Below, in pieces: positions 1 to 8,839 of a stretch of 64,000 nucleotides of DNA; position 1 is the first letter of the stretch, and every line of letters begins with the position of its first letter. The DNA is from Daejeonella sp. (lineage in GTDB: Bacteria > Bacteroidota > Bacteroidia > Sphingobacteriales > Sphingobacteriaceae), in the NCBI RefSeq assembly GCF_017495225.1, contig NZ_JAFEIG010000011.1, forward strand, positions 51,912 through 115,911, in the 5' to 3' direction. Below the pieces are notes generated by a model. It was not told the origin of the DNA. It ran no database searches and was given only the letters and a program-made list of their open reading frames with translations. The position numbers and the translations under genes are program-made.

Positions 1-626
1 CAAAAAGATACCGCAACCAATGGGGACAGTTAATGGAGCATTCTCCATTCTGCGAGCGCGATATCAAGAGACCGCAAAACTTAGAAACGATAGATCAAAA
101 AGGAGATTTTAAAATTCTGATCAAGAAACAAGGATTGATTTACCCTTATATTTATGGCACACACCCATTCGATTTTATCGGCTGGGATGGATTCCACTAT
201 CCTTGGGCATTCTCCATTCATGATTTTGAACCGATCACAGGTAGAGTGCATCAACCACCACCGGTACATCAAACATTTGAAGGGCATAATTTTGTGATTT
301 GCTCCTTCGTGCCAAGAAAATACGACTATCATCCGCAGGCTATTCCTGCCCCATACAATCACAGCAATGTGGATAGCGACGAGGTTTTATATTATGTTGA
401 TGGCGATTTCATGAGTCGCAAGAGTGTGGTAAAAGGACAAATAACCCTACATCCAGGCGGAATACCACATGGACCGCATCCAGGAACGGTAGAAAAATCA
501 ATTGGCAAAGAAAAAACGGAAGAATTAGCCGTGATGATTGATCCTTTCAAGCCATTGATGCTCACAGATTATGCCATCAACATAGAGGATGAAAACTACC
601 ATAAAAGCTGGCAAGAGAATTCATAA
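1..626 (+). CDS. hmgA: Homogentisate 1,2-dioxygenase, C-terminal part (5' end outside window)
   Basis: Opens the aromatic ring of homogentisate to maleylacetoacetate in tyrosine/phenylalanine breakdown, using non-haem Fe(II). The frame is open from base 3 with no start codon before the window edge, so only about the last 208 residues are seen. Counting from the Met codon at base 33, the family segment HQPPPVHQTFEGHNFV (73-88) is present. The likely iron ligands are His110 and Glu117 (PYNHSNVDSDEV) and His146 (GIPHGPHPG), which match the His/Glu/His triad of the family in order and spacing. The Met at 33 is internal, because the upstream codons (KRYRNQWGQL) read as family sequence. It lies 62 bp before hppD, the preceding step of the same pathway, on the same strand. 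Identification is firm; the true start is unknown. Confidence 0.93.
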   Translation, partial: KRYRNQWGQLMEHSPFCERDIKRPQNLETIDQKGDFKILIKKQGLIYPYIYGTHPFDFIGWDGFHYPWAFSIHDFEPITGRVHQPPPVHQTFEGHNFVICSFVPRKYDYHPQAIPAPYNHSNVDSDEVLYYVDGDFMSRKSVVKGQITLHPGGIPHGPHPGTVEKSIGKEKTEELAVMIDPFKPLMLTDYAINIEDENYHKSWQENS

Positions 627-688
627 TTTCAATTTTAGGGAAAATGCAAGCCATAATATTTGGCTAGCAATGTAGATTCAAAAAAGAC

Positions 689-1813
689 ATGAAAACAGAA
701 ACAGTTGAAAAAAATACGCAAGAAATAGATTTTCTTCCATTAAAAGGGACCGATTATATTGAATTATATGTAGGAAATGCCAAGCAGGCAGCACATTTCT
801 ATAAAACAGCCTTTGGATTTCAGAGTTTGGCCTATGCCGGACCAGAAACTGGGGTTAAAGACCGTGCTTCCTATGTGCTTGTTCAAGAAAAAATAAGATT
901 AGTTTTAACCACACCATTATATCCAAATCATCCAATTTCTGAGCAATTAACCAAGCATGGCGATGGCGTAAAAATTATTGCACTGTGGGTTGACGATGCC
1001 TATGATGCTTATAATCAGACCACTACAAGAGGTGCTGAAAGCTATATGGAACCGCAAACTTTAGAAGATGAACACGGAACATTACGCATGAGCGGTATCT
1101 ATACCTACGGCGAAACTGTGCATTTATTCATCGACCGTTCCAATTATAATGGTCCATTTATGCCTGGCTATAAAAAGTGGGAAAGCCATTATAACCCAGA
1201 GCCAACCGGCCTACTTTATGTAGATCATTGTGTAGGGAATGTGGGATGGAACCAAATGGATAAATGGGTTAAATTTTATGAAGAAGTTATGGGCTTTCGT
1301 AACATTCTAACCTTTGACGATAAGCAAATCTCGACTGAGTATTCGGCTTTGATGAGCAAGGTAATGAGCAATGGAAACGGCTATGTAAAATTCCCAATCA
1401 ATGAACCTGCAGAAGGTAAAAAGAGGTCTCAAGTGGAAGAATACCTTGATTTTTATGGAGATGAAGGAGTGCAACACATTGCTATCGCCACCAATAATAT
1501 TGTAGATACCGTTACAAAACTACAAGATCGTGGTATCGAATTCCTGAAAGTCCCAACCACCTATTACGACACTTTAGAAGCACGCGTTGGTAAGATCGAA
1601 GAAGATATTGAGCCCCTTAAAAATTTGGGTATTTTAGTCGACCGCGACGAAGAAGGCTACCTTTTACAGATTTTCACCAAGCCTGTTGAAGATCGCCCGA
1701 CCTTATTTTTTGAAATTATTCAGCGTAAGGGAGCTAGATCATTTGGTGCCGGAAATTTTAAAGCACTATTTGAGGCCTTGGAGCGTGAGCAAGAATTAAG
1801 AGGTAATTTATAA
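689..1813 (+). CDS. hppD: 4-hydroxyphenylpyruvate dioxygenase
   Basis: Converts 4-hydroxyphenylpyruvate to homogentisate, the substrate of the upstream hmgA product. It has 374 residues, normal for the family, with two vicinal-oxygen-chelate (glyoxalase-like) halves. The C-terminal half carries the iron ligands: His180 (LLYVDHCVGNV), His263 (GVQHIAIATNNI) and Glu342 (LFFEIIQRKGARSFG). The C-terminal helix segment GNFKALFEALEREQ, which closes the active site, is intact. ATG start, with no strong Shine-Dalgarno, as usual for this phylum. Probably co-transcribed with hmgA (62 bp gap), and a hairpin terminator follows at 1832-1876. Together the two genes form a compact tyrosine degradation unit; the final steps (maleylacetoacetate isomerase, fumarylacetoacetase) are not in view. 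Confidence 0.97.
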   Translation: MKTETVEKNTQEIDFLPLKGTDYIELYVGNAKQAAHFYKTAFGFQSLAYAGPETGVKDRASYVLVQEKIRLVLTTPLYPNHPISEQLTKHGDGVKIIALWVDDAYDAYNQTTTRGAESYMEPQTLEDEHGTLRMSGIYTYGETVHLFIDRSNYNGPFMPGYKKWESHYNPEPTGLLYVDHCVGNVGWNQMDKWVKFYEEVMGFRNILTFDDKQISTEYSALMSKVMSNGNGYVKFPINEPAEGKKRSQVEEYLDFYGDEGVQHIAIATNNIVDTVTKLQDRGIEFLKVPTTYYDTLEARVGKIEEDIEPLKNLGILVDRDEEGYLLQIFTKPVEDRPTLFFEIIQRKGARSFGAGNFKALFEALEREQELRGNL

Positions 1814-1831
1814 TTCTAATATTGTTGCTAG

Positions 1832-1876
1832 AATGGATCTTTAACCCATAATTATGGTGATGAAGATCCATTTTTT
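1832..1876 (+). terminator. Rho-independent terminator after hppD
   Basis: The arms AATGGATCTT and AAGATCCATT are perfectly complementary (10 bp). The loop itself contains the palindrome CCATAATTATGG, and a run of T follows. It closes the hmgA-hppD unit. Confidence 0.8.
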
Positions 1877-1973
1877 ATTAATTAGCCATGGGATATCAAC
1901 TATTACCATCAATTGGAAAATACTGACAATCAATGTATTTTGATATTTCATTTCTATAAAAGACACAAAATAA

Positions 1974-1981
1974 TATCTTTG
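1974..1981 (+). promoter_or_regulatory. Bacteroidota -7 box (TATCTTTG) of purN
   Basis: Exact match to the TAnnTTTG consensus of the primary sigma factor in Bacteroidota. It ends 16 nt before the TTG start of purN. No clear -33 TTTG at the usual 19-21 nt spacing. Confidence 0.6.
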
Positions 1982-1997
1982 TTAAAAATTAATCATT

Positions 1998-2582
1998 TTG
2001 AAAAAACGTATTGCCATTTTTGCTTCCGGATCAGGGTCGAATGCTCAAAAAATTTTGGAGTTTTTTAAAAAACACCCAGAAGCGGAGGTCGCCTTAATTC
2101 TTAGCAATAATCCTGAGGCTTACGTTTTGCAGAGAGCAGATAATTTTGAAGTCCCATCACATATTTTCGATAAGCAAGAATTTTATAAAAGCGACGAGAT
2201 TGTAAGCCTTTTAAAAAATCTACAAATCGACCTGATAGTACTTGCCGGCTTTTTATGGTTAATTCCTGAAAACCTAATTTCCGCATTCCCGAACCGAATT
2301 ATCAATATCCACCCTGCCCTACTCCCCAAATATGGCGGTAAAGGCATGTATGGCGATAAAGTCCATAAAGCAGTATTAAATGCCGGCGAAGAAGAATCTG
2401 GAATCACCATCCATTATGTAAATGAACATTTTGATGAGGGAGAAATGATTCATCAATCGCGATTTAAAATCGAAAAAGGAGATGATTTAGAAATGATCAA
2501 ATTCAAGGGACAACAATTGGAGCATTTACATTATCCAAAAGTGGTGGAGCAAATCCTGAAAAAGATTAAAAACAAGAATTAA
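1998..2582 (+). CDS. purN: Phosphoribosylglycinamide formyltransferase
   Basis: Transfers the formyl group of 10-formyl-THF to GAR, the third step of purine synthesis. It has 194 residues. The N-terminal Rossmann-type motif FASGSGSNAQ (8-17) is present. The catalytic triad of the family is seen as Asn103 and His105 (IINIHPALLPKYGG) and Asp146 (HFDEGEMIHQ). The start codon is TTG: the protein begins MKKRIAIF exactly where the family does, no in-frame ATG lies nearby upstream, and a TATCTTTG box ends 16 nt earlier. purH follows 91 bp downstream on the same strand but has its own -7 box, so the two may be only partly coupled. Confidence 0.95.
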   Translation: MKKRIAIFASGSGSNAQKILEFFKKHPEAEVALILSNNPEAYVLQRADNFEVPSHIFDKQEFYKSDEIVSLLKNLQIDLIVLAGFLWLIPENLISAFPNRIINIHPALLPKYGGKGMYGDKVHKAVLNAGEEESGITIHYVNEHFDEGEMIHQSRFKIEKGDDLEMIKFKGQQLEHLHYPKVVEQILKKIKNKN

Positions 2583-2643
2583 TTTTTTGAAAAAAGCAGC
2601 CCTTTTTTGCTAAATCCTTAACGTCAAATCCATCAAAAAACCT

Positions 2644-2651
2644 TATCTTTG
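2644..2651 (+). promoter_or_regulatory. -7 box (TATCTTTG) of purH
   Basis: Exact TAnnTTTG match 22 nt before the purH ATG, embedded in the frequently seen context TTATCTTTGCGG. Predicted transcript start is close to 2657. Confidence 0.6.
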
Positions 2652-2673
2652 CGGCTTTATAACCTTTATCTAA

Positions 2674-4200
2674 ATGAGTCAGACCGTAAAGATCAAAAAC
2701 GCCTTAATTTCAGTTTATTACAAAGATAATCTAGAGCCCTTAATCAAGCAATTGCACCAAGATGGAGTAGTTTTTTATTCTACGGGTGGGACAGAAAAGT
2801 TTATCCGTGATTTAGGAATTGACGTTATTGCCGTTGAAGATTTAACCGGTTATCCATCCATTCTTGGCGGTCGCGTAAAGACCTTACACCCTAAAGTATT
2901 TGGTGGAATCTTAAACCGCAGAGATCATCAAGAAGATCAGGCTCAAATTGCTCAGTATGAAATTCCGCAAATCGATTTAGTGATTGTTGACCTCTACCCT
3001 TTCGAAGAAACATTAGCATCGGGAGCAACAGAAGAAGAAATCATTGAAAAAATAGATATTGGTGGTATTTCATTGATTCGTGCCGCTGCAAAAAACTACA
3101 ATGATGTGGTAATTATCGCATCGAAAGACGATTATACCACATTAGGCAACATTTTAAGCGAAAACAATGGCTCAACTACATTGAGTCAGCGTAAATCTTT
3201 TGCACGTCAAGCATTTAATGTTTCATCTCATTACGATACCGCAATATTCAATTATTTTAATCAGGAAGATCCAATCAGCGTATTCAAATACAGTGAGCAA
3301 AAAGCAATGAGTCTTCGTTATGGAGAAAATCCGCATCAAAAAGGAGTTTTCTATGGCAATTTAGACAATATGTTTGAAAAGCTTAACGGTAAAGAGCTAT
3401 CCTACAATAATTTAGTAGATGTGGATGCAGCTGTTGCATTAATTGATGAATTTGAAGACCCTACATTTGCCATTTTAAAACATACCAATGCTTGTGGCAT
3501 CGCATCTTGTGATACCATTTTAGAAGCTTGGAATGCGGCACTAGCATGCGACCCAGTTTCTGCATTTGGTGGTGTATTAATCTGCAACCGTGAAATAAAT
3601 GAAGAAACAGCCAAAGAGATAAACAATTTATTCTTTGAGGTTTTAATTGCACCCTCATTTGATGAGCAAGCAAAACAGATATTATGTGGGAAAAAGAACC
3701 GCATCCTATTAAAAAGAAATGAGGTTGAGCTACCTAAAAAACAGTTCAAAACTCTCTTGAATGGCATCATTGAGCAAGATAAGGATCTAGTGATGGAAAA
3801 GCCAGATCAAATGGTGGCAGTTACCGCGCTGAAACCAAATGCGCAACAATTGAAAGATTTAGAATTCGCAAATAAGATTGTTAAACATACCAAATCAAAT
3901 ACCATTGTGCTTGCAAAAAATGGATGCTTGATTGCTAGTGGAGTGGGACAAACATCACGTGTTGATGCCTTGCAACAAGCACTAGTAAAGGCCAAAGCAT
4001 TTAATTTTAGTGTGGAAGGCAGTGTAATGGCATCCGATGCATTCTTCCCCTTCCCTGATTGCGTGGAAATAGCTGCCGATGCAGGAGTTGTCATGGTTTT
4101 ACAACCAGGTGGTTCAATAAAAGATCAAGAATCTATTGATATGGCAAACCAAAAAGGTATTGGCATGGTGACCACAGGAGTTAGACATTTCAAACATTAA
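2674..4200 (+). CDS. purH: Bifunctional AICAR formyltransferase / IMP cyclohydrolase
   Basis: Catalyses the last two steps of IMP synthesis. It has 508 residues. The N-terminal MGS-like cyclohydrolase domain (about 1-145) shows FYSTGGTEKFIRD and GRVKTLHPKVFGGIL. The C-terminal AICAR transformylase domain begins near 200 and carries the catalytic Lys269-His270 pair in ILKHTNACGIA, plus SDAFFPFPD and QPGGSIKDQE near the end. ATG start downstream of a good -7 box. A weak stem-loop follows at 4218-4247 before mreB. Complete, with nothing unusual. Confidence 0.97.
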   Translation: MSQTVKIKNALISVYYKDNLEPLIKQLHQDGVVFYSTGGTEKFIRDLGIDVIAVEDLTGYPSILGGRVKTLHPKVFGGILNRRDHQEDQAQIAQYEIPQIDLVIVDLYPFEETLASGATEEEIIEKIDIGGISLIRAAAKNYNDVVIIASKDDYTTLGNILSENNGSTTLSQRKSFARQAFNVSSHYDTAIFNYFNQEDPISVFKYSEQKAMSLRYGENPHQKGVFYGNLDNMFEKLNGKELSYNNLVDVDAAVALIDEFEDPTFAILKHTNACGIASCDTILEAWNAALACDPVSAFGGVLICNREINEETAKEINNLFFEVLIAPSFDEQAKQILCGKKNRILLKRNEVELPKKQFKTLLNGIIEQDKDLVMEKPDQMVAVTALKPNAQQLKDLEFANKIVKHTKSNTIVLAKNGCLIASGVGQTSRVDALQQALVKAKAFNFSVEGSVMASDAFFPFPDCVEIAADAGVVMVLQPGGSIKDQESIDMANQKGIGMVTTGVRHFKH

Positions 4201-4217
4201 TAGATTTATCAAAAAAA

Positions 4218-4247
4218 GAATGATTAACATCTAGATAACAATCATTC
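4218..4247 (+). terminator. Possible weak terminator hairpin after purH
   Basis: GAATGATT and AATCATTC form a perfect 8-bp stem with a 14-nt loop, followed by ATAAAAAG and no real T-run. It separates purH from mreB but may not be an efficient terminator. Confidence 0.4.
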
Positions 4248-4297
4248 ATAAAAAGAGTTTATATTAGCATACATTTCAAAATAATAATAAATACAAA

Positions 4298-5320
4298 ATG
4301 GGATTATTTAATTGGTTTACACAAGAAATTGCCATCGACTTAGGCACCGCAAATACGCTTATTATTCATAATGATAAAGTTGTAGTTGATGAACCATCAA
4401 TTGTTGCATTTGACCGTACCACCAACAAGGTTATTGCCATTGGCAAGCAAGCCATGCAAATGGAAGGCAAAACCCATGATAATATACATACAGTTAGACC
4501 ATTGAAAGATGGTGTAATTGCTGATTTCAATGCTGCTGAATACATGATTCGTGGTATGATAAAAATGATCAATAATGGCAAAGGGTGGTTTTTCCCTTCT
4601 TTACGTATGGTTATTTGTATCCCTTCAGGTATCACAGAAGTTGAGAAAAGAGCTGTGCGCGACTCTGCCGAAATTGCCGGAGCAAAAGAAGTTTACCTTA
4701 TTCATGAACCAATGGCCGCTGCAGTAGGTATTGGTATTGACGTGGAAGAACCAATGGGTAATATGATTATCGATATTGGTGGTGGAACAACCGAAATTGC
4801 CGTTATTGCCCTTTCTGGAATTGTTTGTGATCAATCTATTCGTGTGGCTGGAGATAATTTCGATAGTGATATTGTTCAGTATATTCGTAGACAACACAAT
4901 ATTATGATTGGCGACCGTACCGCAGAGAAAATCAAAATCGAAGTAGGTGCTGCATTACCTGAGCTTACAGATCCACCTGCTGATTTCGCCGTTCAAGGTC
5001 GTGATTTAATGACTGGTGTTCCTAAGCAAATTACAGTTTCTTATACTGAAATTGCACATTGCCTAGATAAATCCATCTCAAAAATTGAAGAAGCTATCTT
5101 GAAAGCACTAGAGATGACTCCCCCTGAACTTTCAGCTGATATCTACCAAACAGGTATTTACTTAACTGGTGGTGGTGCGTTATTACGCGGACTAGACAAA
5201 AGAATTTCGTCAAAAACTAAGCTTCCTGTTCATGTTGCCGAAGATCCATTGCGCGCAGTTGTACGCGGAACTGGTATCGCATTGAAAAATATTGGAAACT
5301 TTAAATTCTTAATGCAATAA
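4298..5320 (+). CDS. mreB: Rod shape-determining actin homologue MreB
   Basis: Cytoplasmic actin-like ATPase that forms membrane-bound filaments and positions the lateral wall synthesis machine. 340 residues, the usual length. The phosphate-1 loop DLGTANTLI (about 15-23), the phosphate-2 loop DIGGGTTEIAV and the adenosine motif GGGALLRGLDKRI are all present. First gene of the mreB-mreC-mreD-PBP2-rodA block. No clean TAnnTTTG box is seen upstream. A 16-17 bp AT-rich stem-loop follows directly (5329-5365), separating it from mreC. Confidence 0.98.
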   Translation: MGLFNWFTQEIAIDLGTANTLIIHNDKVVVDEPSIVAFDRTTNKVIAIGKQAMQMEGKTHDNIHTVRPLKDGVIADFNAAEYMIRGMIKMINNGKGWFFPSLRMVICIPSGITEVEKRAVRDSAEIAGAKEVYLIHEPMAAAVGIGIDVEEPMGNMIIDIGGGTTEIAVIALSGIVCDQSIRVAGDNFDSDIVQYIRRQHNIMIGDRTAEKIKIEVGAALPELTDPPADFAVQGRDLMTGVPKQITVSYTEIAHCLDKSISKIEEAILKALEMTPPELSADIYQTGIYLTGGGALLRGLDKRISSKTKLPVHVAEDPLRAVVRGTGIALKNIGNFKFLMQ

Positions 5321-5328
5321 GAAATTAA

Positions 5329-5365
5329 ATATCTTTTGAATTAATTTATTTAATTCAAAAGATAT
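5329..5365 (+). terminator. Long AT-rich stem-loop between mreB and mreC
   Basis: Positions 5329-5344 are perfectly complementary to 5350-5365 (16 bp, 17 with the next pair), with a 5-nt loop. The downstream side is ATTATTTAAAG, so a T-run is weak. It may act as a terminator or a 3'-end stabiliser, giving more mreB than mreC product. A near-consensus -7 sequence (CATATTTG, about 5414-5421) precedes mreC. Confidence 0.6.
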
Positions 5366-5432
5366 TATTTAAAGCTATGAACGTTATATGTCACTTTTTA
5401 CAGGATTCAAGCCCATATTTGTAGGATAACAC

Positions 5433-6260
5433 ATGCGTAACATTTGGCTATTTTTTCTTAAGCACAATGCATTTTTTCTGCTGGTTTTTTATTTTTTAAT
5501 ATCGCTATCCCTGCTTATTAAAAACAATTCTTTTCAGCGAGCTAGTGTATGGAATTCTTCCAACAAAATGGTGGGCTCTGCTTATGAGCAAGTGAATGAA
5601 GTAAAAGGTTATCTCTCACTTAGAAGCATCAATGATAGTCTGGCAGCAGAAAATGCGCTCTTGAGAAATCAATTAGCCTCTTCATTCAAAAGCGATAGCT
5701 TAAAACAGGTAACGGTCCGTGATAGCACCCTAAAACAGCAATACACCTATACCCTAGCCAAGGTTATCAATAACTCCATTCATCAAAAGAATAATTATTT
5801 GACTATAGATCGCGGGACTAAACACGGCATTGCAAAGGGCATGGGTGTTACATCTGCTAAAGGTATTGTAGGAATTGTCTTAAATGTGAGTCCAGATTTC
5901 GCTACCATACGTTCCATTCTACATAGCGAAACTAAAGTGAGCGCACAAGTTAATGGAAACATAGGTTCTTTAGTCTGGGGGGAAGGTAATAACGACTCCC
6001 GATATGTTTATTTGAAAGATATTCAGAGTCATTTGATTATAAAGAAGGGAGATAGAGTAGTTACATCCGAATTTTCATTATTCCCTGAAGGAACCAATAT
6101 CGGTTATGTGGTTGAAAACAGAAAAAAAGGTGGTGATGGCGAAATGGACATCAAAGTAAAGCTAGATACAGATTTTTCGACTTTACAATATGTTTATGTG
6201 ATAAATAATCTGCTATCTGCTCAACAAATTGCTTTAGAATCTCAAAATAAAATTGAATAA
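5433..6260 (+). CDS. mreC: Rod shape-determining protein MreC
   Basis: Bitopic membrane protein linking MreB, MreD and the elongation-specific PBP2/RodA. 275 residues. One N-terminal membrane segment (about 10-28), then a charged helical stretch likely to be a coiled coil (about 48-90). The beta-rich periplasmic domain follows, with YLTIDRGTKHGIAKGMGV and GDRVVTSEFSLFPEG. Its TAA stop overlaps the ATG of mreD by one base (TAATG), so the two are translationally coupled. Confidence 0.95.
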   Translation: MRNIWLFFLKHNAFFLLVFYFLISLSLLIKNNSFQRASVWNSSNKMVGSAYEQVNEVKGYLSLRSINDSLAAENALLRNQLASSFKSDSLKQVTVRDSTLKQQYTYTLAKVINNSIHQKNNYLTIDRGTKHGIAKGMGVTSAKGIVGIVLNVSPDFATIRSILHSETKVSAQVNGNIGSLVWGEGNNDSRYVYLKDIQSHLIIKKGDRVVTSEFSLFPEGTNIGYVVENRKKGGDGEMDIKVKLDTDFSTLQYVYVINNLLSAQQIALESQNKIE

Positions 6261-6775
6261 TGGGACGAGTAGTAATCATTAACTTCATTCGCTTTTTTCT
6301 ACTAATTGCCACTCAGGTATTTTTGTTGAAAAACATTGGCTATTACAACCTCAGCATCCCCTATTTATACATCCTTTTTATACTTCTACTTCCCTTTGGA
6401 ATTCCGAATTGGCTTTTATTTTTCTTGGCATTTTCTACAGGAATAACAATTGATGTATTTTATGATACTTTGGGATTAAATGCTGCTGCATGCACGGTTA
6501 TGGCCTTTATCAGAATCATTTATATCAGCATAACGGTACAGCGCGATGGATTTGACAATGAACCAGAACCAAGCTTGGGCGCTATGGGATTTAGATGGTT
6601 TATTTTCTACTCCACTATACTCACTATTTCTCATCATTTTATCCTTTTCACATTCGAAAATTTTAAGTTTGGTGAATTAGGATATACCCTCATTAGAGTA
6701 TTATTAAGCTCTATTTTTACAGTTACACTCATTTTAATTAGCGAATTTGCATTCTTTAGCAAAAAAACACGTTAA
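6260..6775 (+). CDS. mreD: Rod shape-determining protein MreD
   Basis: Small polytopic inner-membrane partner of MreC. 171 residues with about five hydrophobic segments. A conserved polar patch follows segment three (DVFYDTLGLNAAACTVMAFIR), as in other MreD proteins. Start ATG overlaps the mreC stop. The sequence is weakly conserved, but the position and membrane profile leave little doubt. PBP2 starts 144 bp later and has its own -7 box. Confidence 0.9.
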   Translation: MGRVVIINFIRFFLLIATQVFLLKNIGYYNLSIPYLYILFILLLPFGIPNWLLFFLAFSTGITIDVFYDTLGLNAAACTVMAFIRIIYISITVQRDGFDNEPEPSLGAMGFRWFIFYSTILTISHHFILFTFENFKFGELGYTLIRVLLSSIFTVTLILISEFAFFSKKTR

Positions 6776-6815
6776 TCTATTTTGTCTTAGCAATATTCGC
6801 ATACAATTTCTTTTG

Positions 6816-6823
6816 TACTTTTG
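6816..6823 (+). promoter_or_regulatory. -7 box (TACTTTTG) upstream of PBP2 gene
   Basis: Exact TAnnTTTG match about 97 nt before the PBP2 start. It would give the PBP2-rodA pair an internal promoter and a leader of about 90 nt that is AT-rich and has no obvious further signal. Confidence 0.45.
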
Positions 6824-6919
6824 TAAAAGAATTATACAATTTTCTTAAAAGATTGAAATTGTATGAGAATATTTAAATCTAAAATTAGAGAAACACAACA
6901 TATAATTTCCTAAAGGTTA

Positions 6920-8839
6920 ATGAATAGTTTTTTTGCCCGAAAGTATGTAGTCCAAGGAATATTCATTGTAATCATCCTTATTTTACTTAGCCGACTGTTT
7001 TACATTCAGGTAATAAGCGACGAATATTTTCTTTCGGCAGAAAACAATGTCATCCGAAGATTACCCATCTATCCTGCTCGAGGAGTAATTTTAGATCGTA
7101 ATAACAAAATCCTTACTCAGAACGAACCTGTTTACGATCTGATGCTTATCCCCCGCGAGGTAAAAGCTTTTGACACTTTAAAATTTTGCGAATTAATAGG
7201 AATCGACAAAAAGGGATTTGATAAACGCTTCAAAAAGGCAAAGAATTATTCTCCTTATAAAGCCTCCATTTTCGAGAAGCAATTATCGGTACAAACTTAT
7301 GCCTCATTTCAGGAGAAGCTTAGTGAATTTCCAGGCTTTTATGTCCAAAAAAGAACGGTAAGAAGGTATCCCGATAGTATTGCGGCGCATTTTCTTGGTT
7401 ATATTGGCGAGGTAAATCAAAAAGTAATCGAAAAATCTAAAGGCTTTTATAGTCAGTCGGATTATCATGGCATTACAGGCATTGAACGCTCTTATGAAGA
7501 ATTATTGAGAGGCCAACGAGGTGTATCAAACTTCATGGTGGATGCTTTAAACAGACCTCAAGGAAAATATGCAGAGGGCAAATATGATACTGTGGCCGTT
7601 TCAGGAGATAATTTAATATCCTCATTAGACAAAGACCTTCAAAAGTTTGGTGAGCAATTGATGCAAAATAAAATCGGTAGCGTTGTTGCCATCGAACCCG
7701 CTACAGGCGAAATTTTATCCTTTGTTAGCAGTCCCGGTTACGACCCCAATTTAATGGTTGGCCGTCAGAGAGGCAATAATTATATGGAGCTGCTTAATGA
7801 CCCATACAAGCCCATGTTTGTTAGGCCCATACAAGCAGAATATCCACCAGGATCAATTTTTAAGCTTGTAAATGCGCTAATTGCTCAGCAATACGGATTG
7901 ATTAATGAAAATACGGTCTTTTCCTGCCCTGGAGGCTATCGATATGGCCGTAAGGGATTTATGGGCTGCACACACGTTCATGGTGCTGTAGACCTTAGAA
8001 AGTCTATCTCTGAGTCTTGTAATACTTATTATGGCTATGCCTACAGTCGTATGATTGATTTTGCCGGCATGCGCCCTGTAAATGCCTTTAAAAGATGGCG
8101 GAATTCTGTTTCGGCCTTTGGAGTTGGTTCTAAACTTGGAATTGACTTGCCAGGAGAACGCGATGGACTTTTACCAAGTGATGAACTTTATACTAAGCGA
8201 TTTAAAAGTGATCGCTGGGGATCAGCCTTTACCATTTCGCTTTCCATTGGTCAGGGGGAGCTCGGAATTACACCGCTACAGATGGCGAATATTGCAGCTA
8301 TTGTGGCTAATCGAGGTTTTTTCTATAAACCACATCTTATAAAAGCTATTGGAGAAAAGAAAATCATCAAAGAAGAGTTTGTTAAGAAAAACGATGCAGG
8401 AATCAAGCCTCAGTATTTTAAAACTGTAATTGATGGCATGAGCGATGTGGTAAACCAGCCCAATGGTACAGCATGGTATTCAAAAATTGTGGATATTGAG
8501 ATGTGTGGTAAAACAGGTACCGTTCAAAATCCTCATGGTAAAGATCACTCGGTATTTATAGCCTTTGCTCCGCGCGATAATCCTAAAATAGCTATCGCCG
8601 TAGTAGTAGAAAATGCAGGATACGGTGCTACATGGTCGGCACCAATTGCCAGCCTCATGGTAGAAAAATATATTAAAAAGAGCATTAGCAGGCCCCAAAT
8701 TTATGTAGATCGTATTCTTGAAGCAAACTTATTACCTGGCGCAGCGGTTAAAAGCAAGCCTAAGACTAAAATAGCAAGCGATAGCATTGCCGCTAAACAA
8801 ACAAATACGCCCAAAAACGATAATGTAAAAAATGAATAA
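6920..8839 (+). CDS. mrdA: Penicillin-binding protein 2 (elongation transpeptidase)
   Basis: Class B PBP that cross-links peptidoglycan during rod elongation, paired with the RodA glycosyltransferase. 639 residues. Membrane anchor at 10-30, then the PBP dimerisation domain (IYPARGVILDRNNKIL; GITGIERSYEELLRGQRG) and the transpeptidase domain. The serine motif is SIFK at 312-315 (Ser312 nucleophile), SxN is Ser366-Cys367-Asn368 and KTG is 531-533. The C-terminus (about 605-639) is a lysine-, serine- and asparagine-rich tail, probably disordered. The last 8 nt overlap rodA, indicating coupling. Confidence 0.96.
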   Translation: MNSFFARKYVVQGIFIVIILILLSRLFYIQVISDEYFLSAENNVIRRLPIYPARGVILDRNNKILTQNEPVYDLMLIPREVKAFDTLKFCELIGIDKKGFDKRFKKAKNYSPYKASIFEKQLSVQTYASFQEKLSEFPGFYVQKRTVRRYPDSIAAHFLGYIGEVNQKVIEKSKGFYSQSDYHGITGIERSYEELLRGQRGVSNFMVDALNRPQGKYAEGKYDTVAVSGDNLISSLDKDLQKFGEQLMQNKIGSVVAIEPATGEILSFVSSPGYDPNLMVGRQRGNNYMELLNDPYKPMFVRPIQAEYPPGSIFKLVNALIAQQYGLINENTVFSCPGGYRYGRKGFMGCTHVHGAVDLRKSISESCNTYYGYAYSRMIDFAGMRPVNAFKRWRNSVSAFGVGSKLGIDLPGERDGLLPSDELYTKRFKSDRWGSAFTISLSIGQGELGITPLQMANIAAIVANRGFFYKPHLIKAIGEKKIIKEEFVKKNDAGIKPQYFKTVIDGMSDVVNQPNGTAWYSKIVDIEMCGKTGTVQNPHGKDHSVFIAFAPRDNPKIAIAVVVENAGYGATWSAPIASLMVEKYIKKSISRPQIYVDRILEANLLPGAAVKSKPKTKIASDSIAAKQTNTPKNDNVKNE

